A stretch of DNA of 64,000 nt from JAOEGB01 sp041262585 (GCF_041262585.1 NZ_JBGCBZ010000011.1:62001-126000), one strand, 5' to 3'; positions 42,720 to 51,930 are shown, counted from the first letter of the stretch. Notes: generated by a model from the sequence alone, not told the origin. Translations and numbers: made by a program.

Positions 42720-44723
42720 ATGACAGGCGATCGTGCGGTGGAATACTTCCTTTCTTGCTATCTCAGTGCCCCCGGAGACCTGGCGATCCTGGCGCCCCGA
42801 CATGATCACGGCGTGGCTCTGTGGCGGCGGTCCGGCGACACGGTTGAGCTGGCCAGATTCTGGGAGGTCGAGCGGGTCAGCGGCCAGAAGCATCACGGCT
42901 GGCCGCTGTTCACGGTGGACAGGGCGAGCGCGTTCCTCGACGGGCTGCTCGCCGACGAGGGGCTGAGCCTGCGCGACATGCGTCACGTCTGGGGGACTCC
43001 AGGTCTGCCGGGGCACGCCGACATCGAGGTCCCGGCCGGCTCAGGCGCCTTCCCGGTGCACAGCCTCGCGCATTTGTTCAGCGGACTGCTCATGGACACG
43101 AAGCTGTTCAAGAACGAGACGATCATCGCTATGGCGATGGATGGCGCCCCGGACGCGGTTCTCGACACACACAGCCCCACGCATTGGTATGCGGGGGCCG
43201 TTTCGGATCGCGGCAGGCTCACCTTCCTGCCGATAGAGTCGCCCGGGCCGCTCTACGCCGCGGCTTCGACGATGTTCGGCATGGAGCCGGGCTCCCTCAT
43301 GGCGCTCGCTTCGGCGTGCCGTACGGCCATAAGTTTCGACATCGTCGACACGGTTGCCGCGATCGAACTGTTCGGCGGGCGTAGCGCGCCATGGGCTGAA
43401 GCGTTCGGGCTCGTCGGCGCCCTGATCAGCCGGGCGGAGGCCGAACTGGCCGATGACAATCTCGACGACCGGTTCACCCGCGAGGAAAATCTCCGAAGCG
43501 CGGTCATGAAGCATGTCCAGCGGGCCTGCGACCTGATCGCCATCCGCAACGTCGAACGCTTGAGCGCGGCCGGACAGGTGCGCACCCAGGACTGCTACCT
43601 CTCCACGAGCGGGGGTTTCGCGCTCAATTGCCCGACCAACACCTTGCTGCTCGATACGTTCGGCTTTCGGGGACTGCTCACCCCGCCCGTCGCCAACGAT
43701 TCCGGCCAGGCGCTCGGCCTGGGGATGCTCGCCCTGCATGGCATCGGCGCGCTCCACGAGGCCGATTTCTCCGTGACCTCGGGCTACTACGGCGCGCCGC
43801 TGAGGGATGTCGACGAGGCCCTGCAGGAGTTCGCCCCCTGGGTCGAGACGGTCACGGACTTCGACGCCGAGCAGTTCGTCGCCGACGTCACCGATTCCGT
43901 CATCGTGTGGGTGGACGGATCAGCGGAGATCGGGCCTCGGGCGCTGGGCCATCGGAGCCTGCTCGGCGATCCGCGGTCGATGAGGGTGCGAGACCTGCTC
44001 AACAAGTACAAGCAGCGCCAGTGGTGGCGGCCGGTCGCCCCGATCGTGCTGGCGGACTATTCCAGCCAGTGGTTCGAATCGACGAGGCCCTCCCCCTTCA
44101 TGCTGGAAGCCGTCAAGGTGCGCGAAGAGGTGCGTGACCAGGTCCCGGCGATCGTCCACCTGGACGGCTCGGCACGCCACCAGACGCTGACCTCCGAGGT
44201 GGACCCGCTCCTGTATCGGGCCATCGACGCGTTCCACGCGCGAACGGGAGTCCCCATTCTGTGCAACACATCGCTCAACGACAAGGACGAGCCCATTGTC
44301 GACAACGCCGCCCAGGCTCTGACGTTCTGCGTCAACAAGGGGATAGAGGTCGCCTATCTGGCCGGCCGGAGGGTGGCGCTGCGCCGGCAGAGCGAGGAAC
44401 TGGTCGCACCGGGTCAGCCACGTCAGCGGGCGGTCCACTATTTCGCGGGGCAGGAGCCCCTCCGCGACGCCATCTGGCGGAAATGGCTGGACCAGGGCTA
44501 CACCGAAGGCGGCGTCTTCCTGCTGTCCTGGTCGCCAGGACTCAGGCTCACCGCCACGCCGAAGCCCTCCATGATCAACAGGTTGGCCGATCATCACATG
44601 GCACGCGACCGGAACTTCGCCAGCCTTGTGCGGACCTTCCGCCGCGACGGCGGCCCCGGTTCCTCCTTCATCGAGGAGCCCGGCGATCTCCCACGGCCCT
44701 TCGTCCTCGCGTTCCGCGCCTGA
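42720..44723 (+). CDS. O-carbamoyltransferase (NodU/CmcH/TobZ family)
   Basis: 667 residues from ATG 42720 (GAGGGA upstream). The N-terminal Kae1-like domain forms the carbamoyl-adenylate (VHSLAHLFSGLLMDTK; AMAMDGAPDAVLDTH). The C-terminal YrdC-like/transferase domain holds the family signature SAEIGPRALGHRSLLGDPRS and PILCNTSLNDKDEPIV. Members use carbamoyl phosphate and ATP to carbamoylate hydroxyls of cephalosporins, aminoglycosides, ansamycins or Nod factors. StrR-like and LuxR regulators and a ketosynthase-III fragment follow, which suggests the remains of a natural-product locus. The acceptor molecule cannot be inferred. Confidence 0.92.
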   Translation: MTGDRAVEYFLSCYLSAPGDLAILAPRHDHGVALWRRSGDTVELARFWEVERVSGQKHHGWPLFTVDRASAFLDGLLADEGLSLRDMRHVWGTPGLPGHADIEVPAGSGAFPVHSLAHLFSGLLMDTKLFKNETIIAMAMDGAPDAVLDTHSPTHWYAGAVSDRGRLTFLPIESPGPLYAAASTMFGMEPGSLMALASACRTAISFDIVDTVAAIELFGGRSAPWAEAFGLVGALISRAEAELADDNLDDRFTREENLRSAVMKHVQRACDLIAIRNVERLSAAGQVRTQDCYLSTSGGFALNCPTNTLLLDTFGFRGLLTPPVANDSGQALGLGMLALHGIGALHEADFSVTSGYYGAPLRDVDEALQEFAPWVETVTDFDAEQFVADVTDSVIVWVDGSAEIGPRALGHRSLLGDPRSMRVRDLLNKYKQRQWWRPVAPIVLADYSSQWFESTRPSPFMLEAVKVREEVRDQVPAIVHLDGSARHQTLTSEVDPLLYRAIDAFHARTGVPILCNTSLNDKDEPIVDNAAQALTFCVNKGIEVAYLAGRRVALRRQSEELVAPGQPRQRAVHYFAGQEPLRDAIWRKWLDQGYTEGGVFLLSWSPGLRLTATPKPSMINRLADHHMARDRNFASLVRTFRRDGGPGSSFIEEPGDLPRPFVLAFRA

Positions 44724-44778
44724 GCCCGCCTCCGGGGCATGACCCGGCGTTCGGGCCGGCCGTCGATCTCCTTGACCC

Positions 44779-44810
44779 TTGACGCCGCTCCTGAATACCT
44801 ACTAATAGTA
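44779..44810 (+). promoter_or_regulatory. probable promoter of the StrR-like gene
   Basis: TTGACG (44779-44784) and TAATAG (44803-44808) with an 18-base spacer lie in an unusually AT-rich patch. The -10 is inside the near-palindrome TACTAATAGTA (44800-44810). A second TTGACC at 44772 overlaps. They are 54 bases before GTG 44862 and its AAGGAG. Confidence 0.5.
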
Positions 44811-44861
44811 AACAAACCTTCTTATCAAGGACGCTTACCGTCCGACGATGAAGGAGTCAAA

Positions 44862-45821
44862 GTGGTGCTCTTGGCTCTCTCGCCGGAGACCGAGTCGGTT
44901 TCCCCTCAGCGTTCTGTTCCCTGCGGATTCACCAAGGCTGGACGGGGAGGATTCGGCCCACATCCGGCTGCTCGCCGACCTCGACACCCCGCTGCTGGCC
45001 ATCGTCGTGCATAGCGGGACCATGCCCATCATCGACGGCATGCACCGCTTCCGCGCCGCCCGCCGCCGCGGGGACCGCGAGATCGAAGCCAGGTTCTTCG
45101 ACGGTGACGCCGAGGATGCCTTCGTCCTCGAGGTACGGCTGAACGCCTCGCACGAGCTGCCGCTGACCCAGAAGGACCGGGCAACCGCGGCCGCTCGCAT
45201 CATCGCCTCCCACCCTCAGCGGTCGGACCGGCGGATCGCCGCGACCAGTGGCCTGTCGCACCGGACGGTCGCCGCGATCCGCCGAAGTTCGGCTGGTGTG
45301 GCTGCCCACTCGAACTCCGGGCTCGGGCGGGACGGCCGCCTGCGACCGCTCAGCACCGCGGAGGGCCGCATCCTGGCCTGCCGGTTGATCGCCGAACGGC
45401 CGGACGCCTCCCTCCGGGAGATCGCCGAAACCGCGGGCATCGCCGTCTCCACGGCCGGGGATGTCAGGGAGCGGCTCCGCCTGGGTCAGGATCTCGTGCC
45501 GCAGAAGCTGCGCGGCGGCCACGCCCACCCGCCCGAGGACAGCTCTCGCCGAGGATCTCCTCCGTGGAGATCCTCGGCAGGCAACCGGGATCCGTCGCCG
45601 CGTTTCACCGACGCCGGGCGGAGCCTGCTGCGGTTGCTCGACGCCATCCGGATGGTCAGTACCGACGGGTGGACCCGGTCGTCAATGGCATCCCGCCCCA
45701 CTGCGCGGAGTCCCTCGCGCAGGTCGCCCGCATGTGCGCCGATGTGTGGCTGCACTTCGCGGATGAAGTGGAAGCACAGGGGAGCCAAACCGCCGAGGGT
45801 CCCCGGCTGGCGAGACGGTGA
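44862..45821 (+). pseudogene. StrR/ParB-like pathway regulator with frameshifts
   Basis: Regulator of the StrR group (ParB-like N-terminal domain plus HTH), as found in aminoglycoside and other clusters. Landmarks: LFPADSPRLDGEDSAHIRLL, MPIIDGMHRFRAARRRGDREI, FFDGDAEDAFVLEVRLNASH, IIASHPQRSDRRIAATSGL and a second HTH LREIAETAGIAVSTAGDVRERL. The natural start is GTG 44862 after AAGGAG; an extra T at 44899-44901 puts it out of frame with the main body (which opens from ATG 44848). Near 45671 a G is missing, after which PPHCAESLAQVARM then CADVWLHFADEVEAQ continues in another frame to the stop at 45821. If the runs are miscalled, the gene is intact. Confidence 0.75.
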
Positions 45822-45830
45822 TGATCGTGG

Positions 45831-46610
45831 TCAACTCGCCTTCTCCCGGCCACCTCGCAGGGCGTTCGCATAGCAGTGACCGGCGAGCACGGCCTCAGCC
45901 CTGGCCCCGAGATCGAGCTTGTTCAGAATCCGGTAGACGTGGCTGCGCACCGTCGTTTCGCGTATGCGCAGTTTCCGGGCGATGGCGGAATTACTGAGGC
46001 CGTCCCCCAGAGCTTGGAAGACCTCGAGCTCACGCTCGGTCAGCATTCGCTCGATGGTGACGATCGGCACCGGCATCAGGCTGATCTGGGTGGCCACCCA
46101 GCCGACGAGGACATCGGCGATGGCCGGAGACAGGAAGGCATCGCCCCGGCTCACGCCGAGGACGGCGTCGGCCAGATCCCGGTGGCTGTTGTCACGATCG
46201 ACGAAACCGCGGACGGCACAGGTTATGGCCTTGCGGAGCATGGCGGGGTCATCCGGCCGGAGCACCCCCACGATCCCGGCCACGCTGGGCCCGGTGGCGG
46301 GGAAGAGCTTGGCGATGTCGGGGAGAAGCTGATCCAGGGACTCTCCGCCAGCGACCAGCACGAAAGGGCCGCTGTGCGCCGCAACCTGACGAACCGAGCC
46401 GAATTCACTGATGATCTCGACCCGCGCATCACGCTCCAGGATCGACCGCAGCCCGGCGCGGAGCAGGGGATCACCGTCGAGGATCGCCAGGCGAGCCGGT
46501 GACGTGGGCGCCGAAGGCGGCGATGCCAGATCTCTGTCCCAGACCACGGTGATCGAATTGCTCCTCTGGTGTGGAGTTGGCAGATCATTCTCCGTCGTAC
46601 GAGGTGACAT
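45831..46610 (-). CDS. LuxR-family (NarL-like) transcriptional regulator
   Basis: 259 residues. Residues ~38-160 resemble a receiver (LAILDGDPLLRAGLRSILERD) but acidic-pocket and phospho-Asp positions are poorly kept (FVLVAGGESLDQLL at the usual Asp strand), so it is probably phosphorylation-independent. The C-terminal LuxR HTH is clear: LTERELEVFQALGDGLSNSA then IARKLRIRETTVRSHVYRIL. It lies convergent to the StrR-like gene, with stops 10 bases apart, and overlaps the ketosynthase fragment upstream by 26 bases. Such orphan LuxR proteins often sit in biosynthetic loci. Confidence 0.85.
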   Translation of the reverse strand: MSPRTTENDLPTPHQRSNSITVVWDRDLASPPSAPTSPARLAILDGDPLLRAGLRSILERDARVEIISEFGSVRQVAAHSGPFVLVAGGESLDQLLPDIAKLFPATGPSVAGIVGVLRPDDPAMLRKAITCAVRGFVDRDNSHRDLADAVLGVSRGDAFLSPAIADVLVGWVATQISLMPVPIVTIERMLTERELEVFQALGDGLSNSAIARKLRIRETTVRSHVYRILNKLDLGARAEAVLAGHCYANALRGGREKAS

Positions 46611-46869
46611 GGTCCGGGCCGTGCTCGGCGAAGGCGGCGACGGCTCGGCGGTGGTCGGCTGTCCGCATCAGGCGGGCGGCCATCGCCGGCGCCATCTCGT
46701 CCGGTCGGGCGACCCCGCCGATGCGGAAGCCGTACAGGATCTCGCGGAAGCCGAAGAACCGGCGGAACATCCTGACCTCGTCCGGGTGGAGCTCCATCCG
46801 TTCGGCGATCTCGTCGAGTGACCTGCGGCCGGGCGGGAGATACCCGGCGACGGTATGCAGGACGGTCAT
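46585..46869 (-). pseudogene. N-terminal fragment of a ketoacyl-ACP synthase III-like protein
   Basis: 94 codons from ATG 46869: MTVLHTVAGYLPPGRRSLDE, IAERMELHPDEVRMFRRFFG, FREILYG … EMAPAMAARLM. The opening matches the ketoacyl-ACP synthase III-like branch used for starter or acyl transfer in natural-product clusters. The catalytic Cys-His-Asn region (~250 residues) is missing and a stop appears at 46585. Homology is judged from the pattern of the first 60 residues only; it could be a complete small protein of unknown type. Confidence 0.45.
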
Positions 46870-47167
46870 GACCCACCATCCTCGCTCGTGGTCGTGTCGT
46901 GTGGAGGGCTGCGTCGTGTAGCCGCGTCGTGTAAGGGCAGCATGGCGAACCGGCCCGGGTCCGTTGAAGGCCACGCGGGCGGTCGTCGATGCGGCCGTCC
47001 TGCTATGCCCGAAGGGGTACCCGGGATCTCCTTGTCACGATCGCTTCCCGGCAGCAGTGCGCCTGCCGGTAATGTCATCCGCCCAGGTCACGGCTTTGGC
47101 TATGGCTTCGCCCGGCGTGCGTTCTCCGGCGGTCAGGGAGGCTGCGCATGCGGCATGATGTTCGGCC
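46870..47167. other. no gene recognised
   Basis: Gene-free stretch between the ketosynthase fragment and the transposase remnant. It should contain the leftward promoter for 46869. A short inverted repeat GGGTACCC is at 47017-47024. Nothing else stands out. Confidence 0.4.
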
Positions 47168-47370
47168 GTGCTCTTTCGCCTGGCCTATCTCGTCGTCACG
47201 AACGCCTTCGCCGCGCTAAGGCTGTTGCCGATCCTGGGGATACCGGCGGGTGCATGGCGAACTCACCACGCTCGGCATCAAGGTGGCTCCGTCAACGGTT
47301 TGGGAGATCCACCTGCGTCATCAATGGTCACCCACGCTCGAGAAACGTGGAACGTCGCGGAAGCCGTTTC
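47168..47370 (+). pseudogene. integrase-type transposase, internally deleted
   Basis: GTG 47168 begins LFRLAYLVVTNAFAALRLLP, the N-terminus of a transposase subfamily related to 7549-8613. It then joins, with loss of about 100 codons and a frame change, to GYRRVHGELTTLGIKVAPST then VWEI (47238-47310 region), the HTH block before the integrase core. The core itself is absent. Confidence 0.65.
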
Positions 47371-47471
47371 CGTGGAGGCACGCCGGGTGACACGGGCGAA
47401 CCCGACCAGATTTGGCGGCCGGGGGACCTGTCAGAGGTCCCCGGCCGCTCATTCGTCGCGACACCGGAAGC

Positions 47472-48179
47472 TTATGGCACGTCGGCTCCAGGAACGCCCG
47501 CGCCACTTCCGCGGTCGTCGAGGACCAGGGCGGCCCGGCCATTGAAGGTGTAACGGACGTGTGTGACCTCCGGGGTGTGTACCACTCTGGTCGGCGTGAA
47601 CTCCATCGCCTCCTTGTCGGCGAGCTCGAGGCCGGCGTCGAGCAGGCGCATCCCGGTGCCAAGGACGACCGGGACGATATGCAGTTCCAGCTCGTCCAGC
47701 AGGCCGGCCTTCAGAACCTGGCGTACCAGGCTGCCGCCCCCGGCAACGGCCACGTTCTTGCCCTTCGCTGCGGCGCGTGCCTGCTCCACGGCGCTGGCGA
47801 TACCGTCGGTGACATAGGTGAAGCTGGTTCCGCCCTGACGTACAAGCGTCTCGCGGGGGCGGTGGGTCACGACGAATACCGGTGCGTGGAACGGCGGTTC
47901 CTCGCCCCAGGGCAACTCACCGCCGTCGGCCATGCGCCGTCCCATGACGTACGCCCCGGCCGCCTCGAACGTCTCGGCGATGATGTCGGAGTTGGTACTC
48001 CGCTCGCCGCCGGCGAAGCCCAGCCTCTCGCGCCAGGCCATGGCGTCGATCACCCACCGGGTGATCCGGAAGAAGCCGGCGGCCTCTGCCGACTCCATCC
48101 AGTTCCCGTCGCCGCTGTATAGCGGGCCGGCGTAGTAGCCGTCGAGTGACACGGACATCTGTGCCGTCACCTTTGTCAT
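47472..48179 (-). CDS. dihydrofolate reductase family protein (RibD C-terminal domain)
   Basis: 235 residues with the RibD_C/DHFR-like fold: VTAQMSVSLDGYYAGPLYSG at the N-terminus, AYVMGRRMADGGE, then NVAVAGGGSLVRQVLKAGLLDELELHIVPVVLGTGMRLL, the standard end of these reductases. Such stand-alone proteins are NADPH-dependent reductases of unclear substrate, distinct from FolA. ATG 48179 is the plausible start. A C-terminal Gly/Asp tail of ~15 residues is unusual. Confidence 0.88.
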   Translation of the reverse strand: MTKVTAQMSVSLDGYYAGPLYSGDGNWMESAEAAGFFRITRWVIDAMAWRERLGFAGGERSTNSDIIAETFEAAGAYVMGRRMADGGELPWGEEPPFHAPVFVVTHRPRETLVRQGGTSFTYVTDGIASAVEQARAAAKGKNVAVAGGGSLVRQVLKAGLLDELELHIVPVVLGTGMRLLDAGLELADKEAMEFTPTRVVHTPEVTHVRYTFNGRAALVLDDRGSGAGVPGADVP

Positions 48180-48327
48180 GTCGCTTCGCTTCCTCCGTCT
48201 GGCGGCACCCTGGCAGGTCCGCTCAATGACTGATCGGAGCCGCGGGCCGGATTTCTACATCGTCACGCCGGCACGTTATGGCGGCCGACGATAGGCCGAC
48301 GATGCGCCCGCCGGCGATCGATACAGT

Positions 48328-49563
48328 TCAGGTCGCGCAGTGTGCGGCCCGCTGGACGAGGAAGCGCTGCTCGGACAGGCTGCCGGCCAGACGTGCGGCC
48401 GCCCGGTACGCCGCGGCCGCGTCGGCCGCCTCCCCGGCCCGCTCGAGGAGGTGGGCGCGGACGGCCAGCAGCCGGTGGTTGCCGGCGAGAACCCCCGACT
48501 CCAGTTCGCGCAGCAGCGCGAGTCCGGCGTGCGGCCCTCGCACCATTCCCAGGGCGACCGCCCGGTTGAGGGTGGTGACGGGATTGGGCGCGAGGCGCTC
48601 CAGGATCTCGTACAGCGCGAGGATCTGCGGCCAGTCGGTGGCCTCGACCGACGGCGCCTCGTCGTGTACCGCCGCGATGGCGGCCTGCACCTGATACGGC
48701 CCCAGCGGCCGGGTCGCGAGGGTGCGGGCGATGAGCTCGGTTCCCTCCGCGATGGCGGCGGTGTCCCACCGAGACCGGTCCTGCTCCGCCAGCGGCACGA
48801 GAACGCCGCCGGGCCCCGTTCGCGCCGCACTGCGGGCCTCGGTCAGCAGCATCAACGCCAGCAGGCCCGCGGTCTCGCCGGAGTCGGCCAGCCGAGCGTG
48901 CAGCCGGCGCACCAGGTGCAGGGCCTGCCGGGTGAGGTCAGGCCGGCGCAGTTGCGGGCCGACGCTGGCGCTGTAGCCCTCGTTGAACATCAGATACAGG
49001 ACGTGCAGCACAACCGGCAGCCGGGGTCCGCCCTCAGGATCCGCAGGCAACTCGAACTGGGCTCCCACTTCCTGCAGGCGCTGCTTGGCCCGTGATATCC
49101 GCTGTCCCATCGTCTTTTCGTGCACGAGGAAGGCCGCGGCGATCTCGCCTGTAGTCAGTCCACCGACCGCCCGCAGCGTGAGCGCCATCTGCGACGGGAC
49201 CGTCAAGGCGGGGTGACAGCACAGGAACAGCAGCTCCAGGAGGTCATCGCGGGCCGGCTCCGCATCCGGCGGCGGTGCGACCAGCGCGTCGCGCGGCATG
49301 GCGTCGAGGGCAGCCCACTCCCGACGCTCTCGGGCGCCGTCGGCCCGTACCTGATCGATGTAGCGCCGCGCGGCGACCGTATTGAGCCAGCCCAGCGGGT
49401 GCGCCGGGACACCGCTGCGCGGCCACGTGTCGCCGGCGGCGATCAGCGCCTCTTGCACCGCATCCTCACAGCGCGCGAAGTCACCGTACCGATGCACGAG
49501 CGAGCCGAGCACCTGGGACGCGAGTGTCCGTAGCAGCTCCTCGACCGGCTCCTCAAGCCTCAA
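48328..49563 (-). CDS. ECF42-type RNA polymerase sigma factor
   Basis: 411 residues, long for an ECF factor. Region 2 (FARCEDAVQEALIAAGDTWP; PLGWLNTVAARRYIDQVRAD) and region 4 (MALTLRAVGGLTTGEIAAAF then VHEKTMGQRISRAKQRL) are followed by a ~220-residue helical, TPR-like extension (EGYSASVGPQLRRPDLTRQAL … APNPVTTLNRAVALGMVRGP). This extension plus an upstream YCII protein defines the ECF42 group. The start is probably TTG 49563, overlapping the YCII gene by 11 bases. The extension is thought to take the anti-sigma control role. Confidence 0.9.
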   Translation of the reverse strand: MRLEEPVEELLRTLASQVLGSLVHRYGDFARCEDAVQEALIAAGDTWPRSGVPAHPLGWLNTVAARRYIDQVRADGARERREWAALDAMPRDALVAPPPDAEPARDDLLELLFLCCHPALTVPSQMALTLRAVGGLTTGEIAAAFLVHEKTMGQRISRAKQRLQEVGAQFELPADPEGGPRLPVVLHVLYLMFNEGYSASVGPQLRRPDLTRQALHLVRRLHARLADSGETAGLLALMLLTEARSAARTGPGGVLVPLAEQDRSRWDTAAIAEGTELIARTLATRPLGPYQVQAAIAAVHDEAPSVEATDWPQILALYEILERLAPNPVTTLNRAVALGMVRGPHAGLALLRELESGVLAGNHRLLAVRAHLLERAGEAADAAAAYRAAARLAGSLSEQRFLVQRAAHCAT

Positions 49564-49918
49564 CGGTTGCCCAGCCGTGGTCCATCAGCGGCCACACCTC
49601 CAGCCCGCCGCCGTACCGCAGTCCCGGATAGGATCGCGCAATGTCCAACGCCCGCTGCTCGTCGTCGACGGAGACGACGAAGTAGGAGCCGACAAACTCC
49701 TTCGCCTCGAGGTACGGGCCGTCGGTGACGACCGCACCACTCTGCACCACCCGCACCGATCGCGGCCGGGGGATCAGCCCCTCAGCGCCGAGGAGCTCCC
49801 CGGACTCGCGCAACGCGTTGTTGAACGCGTCCACCTCATCGATCAGCTTGGCCAAGTCGCCGGGCGGCAGACTGTTCCAGACATCCTCGTTGCCGTAGAT
49901 CAGCATCAGGTACTTCAC
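49553..49918 (-). CDS. YCII/DGPF-domain protein partnered with ECF42 sigma
   Basis: 121 residues from GTG 49918 (VKYLMLIYGNEDVWNSLPPG). The DGPF motif appears as VVTDGPYLEAKEFVGSYFVV, giving the family name, with a ferredoxin-like YCII fold. It lies immediately upstream of and overlaps the sigma factor gene, the conserved pairing of ECF42 systems. Its biochemical role is unknown; these proteins are often targets of the paired sigma factor. Confidence 0.88.
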   Translation of the reverse strand: MKYLMLIYGNEDVWNSLPPGDLAKLIDEVDAFNNALRESGELLGAEGLIPRPRSVRVVQSGAVVTDGPYLEAKEFVGSYFVVSVDDEQRALDIARSYPGLRYGGGLEVWPLMDHGWATVEA

Positions 49919-50075
49919 CCTGCCGCCCTTCTCCTCGACGGCGGCCCGATGCCGCTTCCGGGAAAGGTCAATCCCTGCATCACGCCCTCGATTCTGCCCC
50001 AAGCCACGGCTTGAGCCCTTGCAGGGTACGGCACGCGGCGGCGGAAAACGGCTATCGGTAAACCAGGTGGTGACC

Positions 50076-50288
50076 ATGCGAGCGCGGCCCGAACCGGAAC
50101 ATCCGGGCGAGCGGCCGGGCCGCTACTTCGCGGAATACCGCTCCACCGGCACGGTGGCCGCCAGCGGCTACGAGTACCGGCAGGCCTACACGGCCTACCT
50201 GGAGGTTCGCGACGGTCTGGTGACGATCTGGCGGGAGTACTTCAACCCGCTCCCGCTGCGCGAAGCCCTCGCGTCCGCCGGAGCCTGA
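50076..50288 (+). pseudogene. NTF2/SnoaL-like fold, C-terminal half
   Basis: The frame reads RYFAEYRSTGTVAASGYEYR then QAYTAYLEVRDGLVTIWREYFNPL, the last strands of the NTF2-like/SnoaL family. About 60 N-terminal residues are missing compared with the ~130-residue family; the ATG at 50076 is internal to the fold and has no good ribosome site. It faces the YCII gene divergently. Confidence 0.55.
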
Positions 50289-50416
50289 CGGGGTGGCGGG
50301 GTCGCGACGCGGCCCCGCCACTTCGATGCGGTGAAATGATGCCGCCTCCTTCGACATGTATGGGGCGTAACCGCACGTAGCCCACCATCGAAGGAGACCG
50401 AGAATGAGGATCGCCC

Positions 50417-50965
50417 GTGGGGCGTGATCAGAAGGCGCGGTTCGAGGCTGTCTACGCGGACACCTACGAACGGATCTTGGGATATGCCCTTCGCCGCTGC
50501 GACTCTCCCGAGGACGCCGCCGATGTCGTGGCCGAGACGTTCGCGATCGCGTGGCGCCGGGTGGACGCGCTGCCGTCAGGGGATGGAGCGCGGCTCTGGC
50601 TGTACGGCGTGGCGCGCAACGTGCTGGCCAACCACCGCCGCGGCCAGGTCCGCCACCGGTCGAGGAGTGTGGAGCTCACCGCCGAGATCGCCGACCTCTA
50701 CACGCACTCGCCCGAGGGCAGCGTGGAACTGGGCGCGATCGGCCGAGTGTTCCGCGGCCTGTCAGACGAGGACAGGGAACTGCTCTCGCTGATCGCCTGG
50801 GAGTGCCTGGACCACGGCGAGATCGCCAAGGTCCTGGGCTGCTCGCGCAATGCCGTACGCATCCGGCTGTACCGCGCCCGCAAGCGCTTCTCCCGCGGGC
50901 TGCAGGGCGCCGGGGTCCACATCGCATCGTCGAGCCGGTTGGCTCTTGCCCGGAGGTCGCTGTGA
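50417..50965 (+). CDS. ECF RNA polymerase sigma factor
   Basis: 182 residues. Sigma-2 (FEAVYADTYERILGYALRRC; AADVVAETFAIAWRRVDALP; LYGVARNVLANHRRG) and sigma-4 (RELLSLIAWECLDHGEIAKV then LGCSRNAVRIRLYRARKRF) are complete. The start is GTG 50417. Its stop overlaps the next gene (GTGA), a membrane-anchored partner that probably acts as anti-sigma or signal receiver. Confidence 0.92.
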   Translation: MGRDQKARFEAVYADTYERILGYALRRCDSPEDAADVVAETFAIAWRRVDALPSGDGARLWLYGVARNVLANHRRGQVRHRSRSVELTAEIADLYTHSPEGSVELGAIGRVFRGLSDEDRELLSLIAWECLDHGEIAKVLGCSRNAVRIRLYRARKRFSRGLQGAGVHIASSSRLALARRSL

Positions 50966-51930
50966 ACAACGTCCATGAGCTCATCGGTCGCCTCGCCCGA
51001 GTCGAGGACGAGGAACTGGCCGGGCGAGCGTCGGCCGCGGGGGCCCGGACGCTGCTGGCCTCGATCGTCATTGAGGAGTCGCGGGAGGCCACCGTCGCCA
51101 GGCTCCGCCCGTTCACCGCCAGGCGTCTCGTGGTGGGCATGACCGCCGCGGCGGTGCTCGCCGCCGCCGTCGTCGCAGGCCCGAGCATCCTGGGTGAGCG
51201 GCTCGGCAGCGCCACCTCCTACGCCAACGCCGCCGTCGCGATCCAGCGCGAAGGCGACCACTACGTCGCGCGGATCAAGGATCCCTTCGCCGATCATCAG
51301 GAATACACGGAGGCGTTCCACGCGGTCGGCCTGAAGGTCGATCTGCGGCTGGTCCCCGTCTCGCCCGGCGCCGTCGGGAAGGCGGTGGAATACGGCGTCG
51401 GCCTCGGCGAGGAAACGCGGACCGAGGACGCCAGAGCCGGGGACACGAGCCACGGCGACGTCGTCAGTGCGGGGACCGAGCCGGAGGGTTGCGAGGTGGG
51501 CCAGCCCGGCTGTTCCATGGTGCTCAAGATCCCCGAGCGATTCGCCGGGAACGCCTGGGTCAAGCTGGGACGGCAGGCCCTGCCTCAGGAGACGTACCAG
51601 AACCACGGCTCGGCCACGGACAGCGGCGAAATCCTCGCCGGGGTCCGAGTGGACGGGCGCGCGGTTGGCGAGGTCCTGGCCGAGCTGCGGGCACGCAAGG
51701 CAGCAGCGGAGTTCAGTCTCGTGCGGATCCACGCCGACAATCCCGACGTGCGAAATCTCGATGATCGCGAGGACCCGGACGGCGCTCCCATGACAACCCT
51801 GACCTTCGATCCGGTGCCCGGCGACAAGGTGGGGGCCGGCTGGACCGTCTGGGAGGCGGAGCCGGTGAAGGAGGGCGTCGTCCGGCTGCTCGTGACCCCC
51901 GAGCACCTCGATCACAACCCTCTCGATTAA
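50962..51930 (+). CDS. CU044_5270-type membrane-anchored sigma partner
   Basis: 322 residues. A ~55-residue cytoplasmic N-terminus (NNVHELIGRLARVEDEELAG) is followed by one transmembrane helix (RLVVGMTAAAVLAAAVVAGPSIL, ~57-79) and a large extracytoplasmic domain with a Cys pair (EGCEVGQPGCSM) and repeated VARIKDPFAD-like strands. It starts at GTG 50962, coupled by GTGA to the ECF gene, as in the actinobacterial CU044_5270 family. It lacks the ZAS zinc motif HxxxCxxC, so any anti-sigma action would differ from RsrA-type proteins. Confidence 0.8.
   Translation: MNNVHELIGRLARVEDEELAGRASAAGARTLLASIVIEESREATVARLRPFTARRLVVGMTAAAVLAAAVVAGPSILGERLGSATSYANAAVAIQREGDHYVARIKDPFADHQEYTEAFHAVGLKVDLRLVPVSPGAVGKAVEYGVGLGEETRTEDARAGDTSHGDVVSAGTEPEGCEVGQPGCSMVLKIPERFAGNAWVKLGRQALPQETYQNHGSATDSGEILAGVRVDGRAVGEVLAELRARKAAAEFSLVRIHADNPDVRNLDDREDPDGAPMTTLTFDPVPGDKVGAGWTVWEAEPVKEGVVRLLVTPEHLDHNPLD

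Noticed and set aside
45545..45570. Hairpin GAGGATCTCC/GGAGATCCTC as a terminator inside the StrR-like gene
   Set aside because: It lies within coding sequence between conserved domains and has no associated gene end; kept only as a possible slippage-prone site.
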